From contig NZ_OX216966.1 of NCBI RefSeq assembly GCF_945605565.1, positions 3,650,001 to 3,714,000 of the forward strand: 64,000 nucleotides of DNA, read 5' to 3'. Under the pieces are notes generated by a model. That model ran no database searches, was not told where the DNA came from, and was given only the letters and a program-made list of their open reading frames with translations. The number at the start of each line of letters is the position of its first letter. Position 1 is the stretch's first letter. Source of the stretch: Paenibacillus dendritiformis. GTDB taxonomy: Bacteria > Bacillota > Bacilli > Paenibacillales > Paenibacillaceae. Shown here piece by piece: positions 64,000-64,000 of the stretch. The position numbers were made by a program, and so were the translations under genes.

Positions 64000-64000
64000 G

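Noticed and set aside
1..64000. CRISPR arrays, tRNA, rRNA and intact insertion sequences
   Set aside because: No regular repeat-spacer array, no tRNA cloverleaf or rRNA sequence, and no transposase frame was seen on either strand.

Overview
The window looks like chromosome from an insect-associated Paenibacillus. The evidence is a Bacillota-type Shine-Dalgarno sequence before nearly every gene, a T-box, nrdIEF, AcuA, a YjcZ-type small protein, and toxin genes of families known from Paenibacillus, Bacillus and Clostridium. The first 40 kb is moderately GC-rich housekeeping and accessory chromosome. From about 40.8 kb to 62.6 kb the sequence becomes clearly AT-rich and holds a toxin island.

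Layout. 1-3474 (minus): an Opp/Dpp-type peptide transporter, cut by the window edge. 3939-5623: a histidine phosphatase, an orphan Imm7 immunity protein, a DinB-like protein and a broken small ORF. 5747-11883: a Fur-box promoter, a PchR-like AraC regulator and a five-gene Nik/Cnt-type metal or metallophore importer. 12432-16200: nrdIEF with NrdR boxes. 16706-18448 (minus): brnQ behind a T-box. 18683-25198: a PLP decarboxylase, an MFS transporter and a YbtPQ/IrtAB-like ABC pair. 25344-27912: a GMC dehydrogenase set. 28142-30663: an immunity-gene cluster (two SUKH proteins, an Imm63-like protein and an unknown). 30871-31445: a frameshifted acuA. 31592-33924: a GntR regulator, an EmrE-like exporter and a DUF421 protein. 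34191-38460: a large membrane KAP NTPase and a DUF6348-like protein. 38598-41389: a HAD phosphatase, a YjcZ-like peptide, a secreted ComEC-like metallo-hydrolase and an unknown.

Toxin island. An AtxA/Mga-type PRD regulator (42178) precedes a chemoreceptor gene broken by one in-frame stop. Next come a metallophosphoesterase with beta-trefoil lectin domains (46348) and orfX1-orfX2-orfX3-p47, the accessory genes of orfX-type botulinum and PMP1 neurotoxin loci, here without a neurotoxin gene. They are followed by two tandem C2II/Vip1/protective-antigen-like translocation components and two small A components. One A component is a Vip2-like N-domain joined to an anthrax-lethal-factor-type zinc protease with all catalytic residues. 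The other is a C3-like ADP-ribosyltransferase. A holin and an amidase lie convergently at the end, and a scrap of an Rhs/TccC gene closes the window. None of the toxin proteins has a visible signal peptide, so release by holin and amidase is an attractive inference.

A promoter module (TGAAAATATGT, 25 bp, TATACT) occurs with identical spacing before the phosphoesterase gene, before orfX1, and before the binary-toxin genes. The third copy sits inside a rearranged duplication. That event also fused a lectin domain onto P47 and left a remnant carrying the probable original p47 3' end. I infer one regulon of insecticidal factors, with the duplication having placed an orfX promoter before the AB-toxin operon. 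I see no tRNA, rRNA, CRISPR array or intact insertion sequence.
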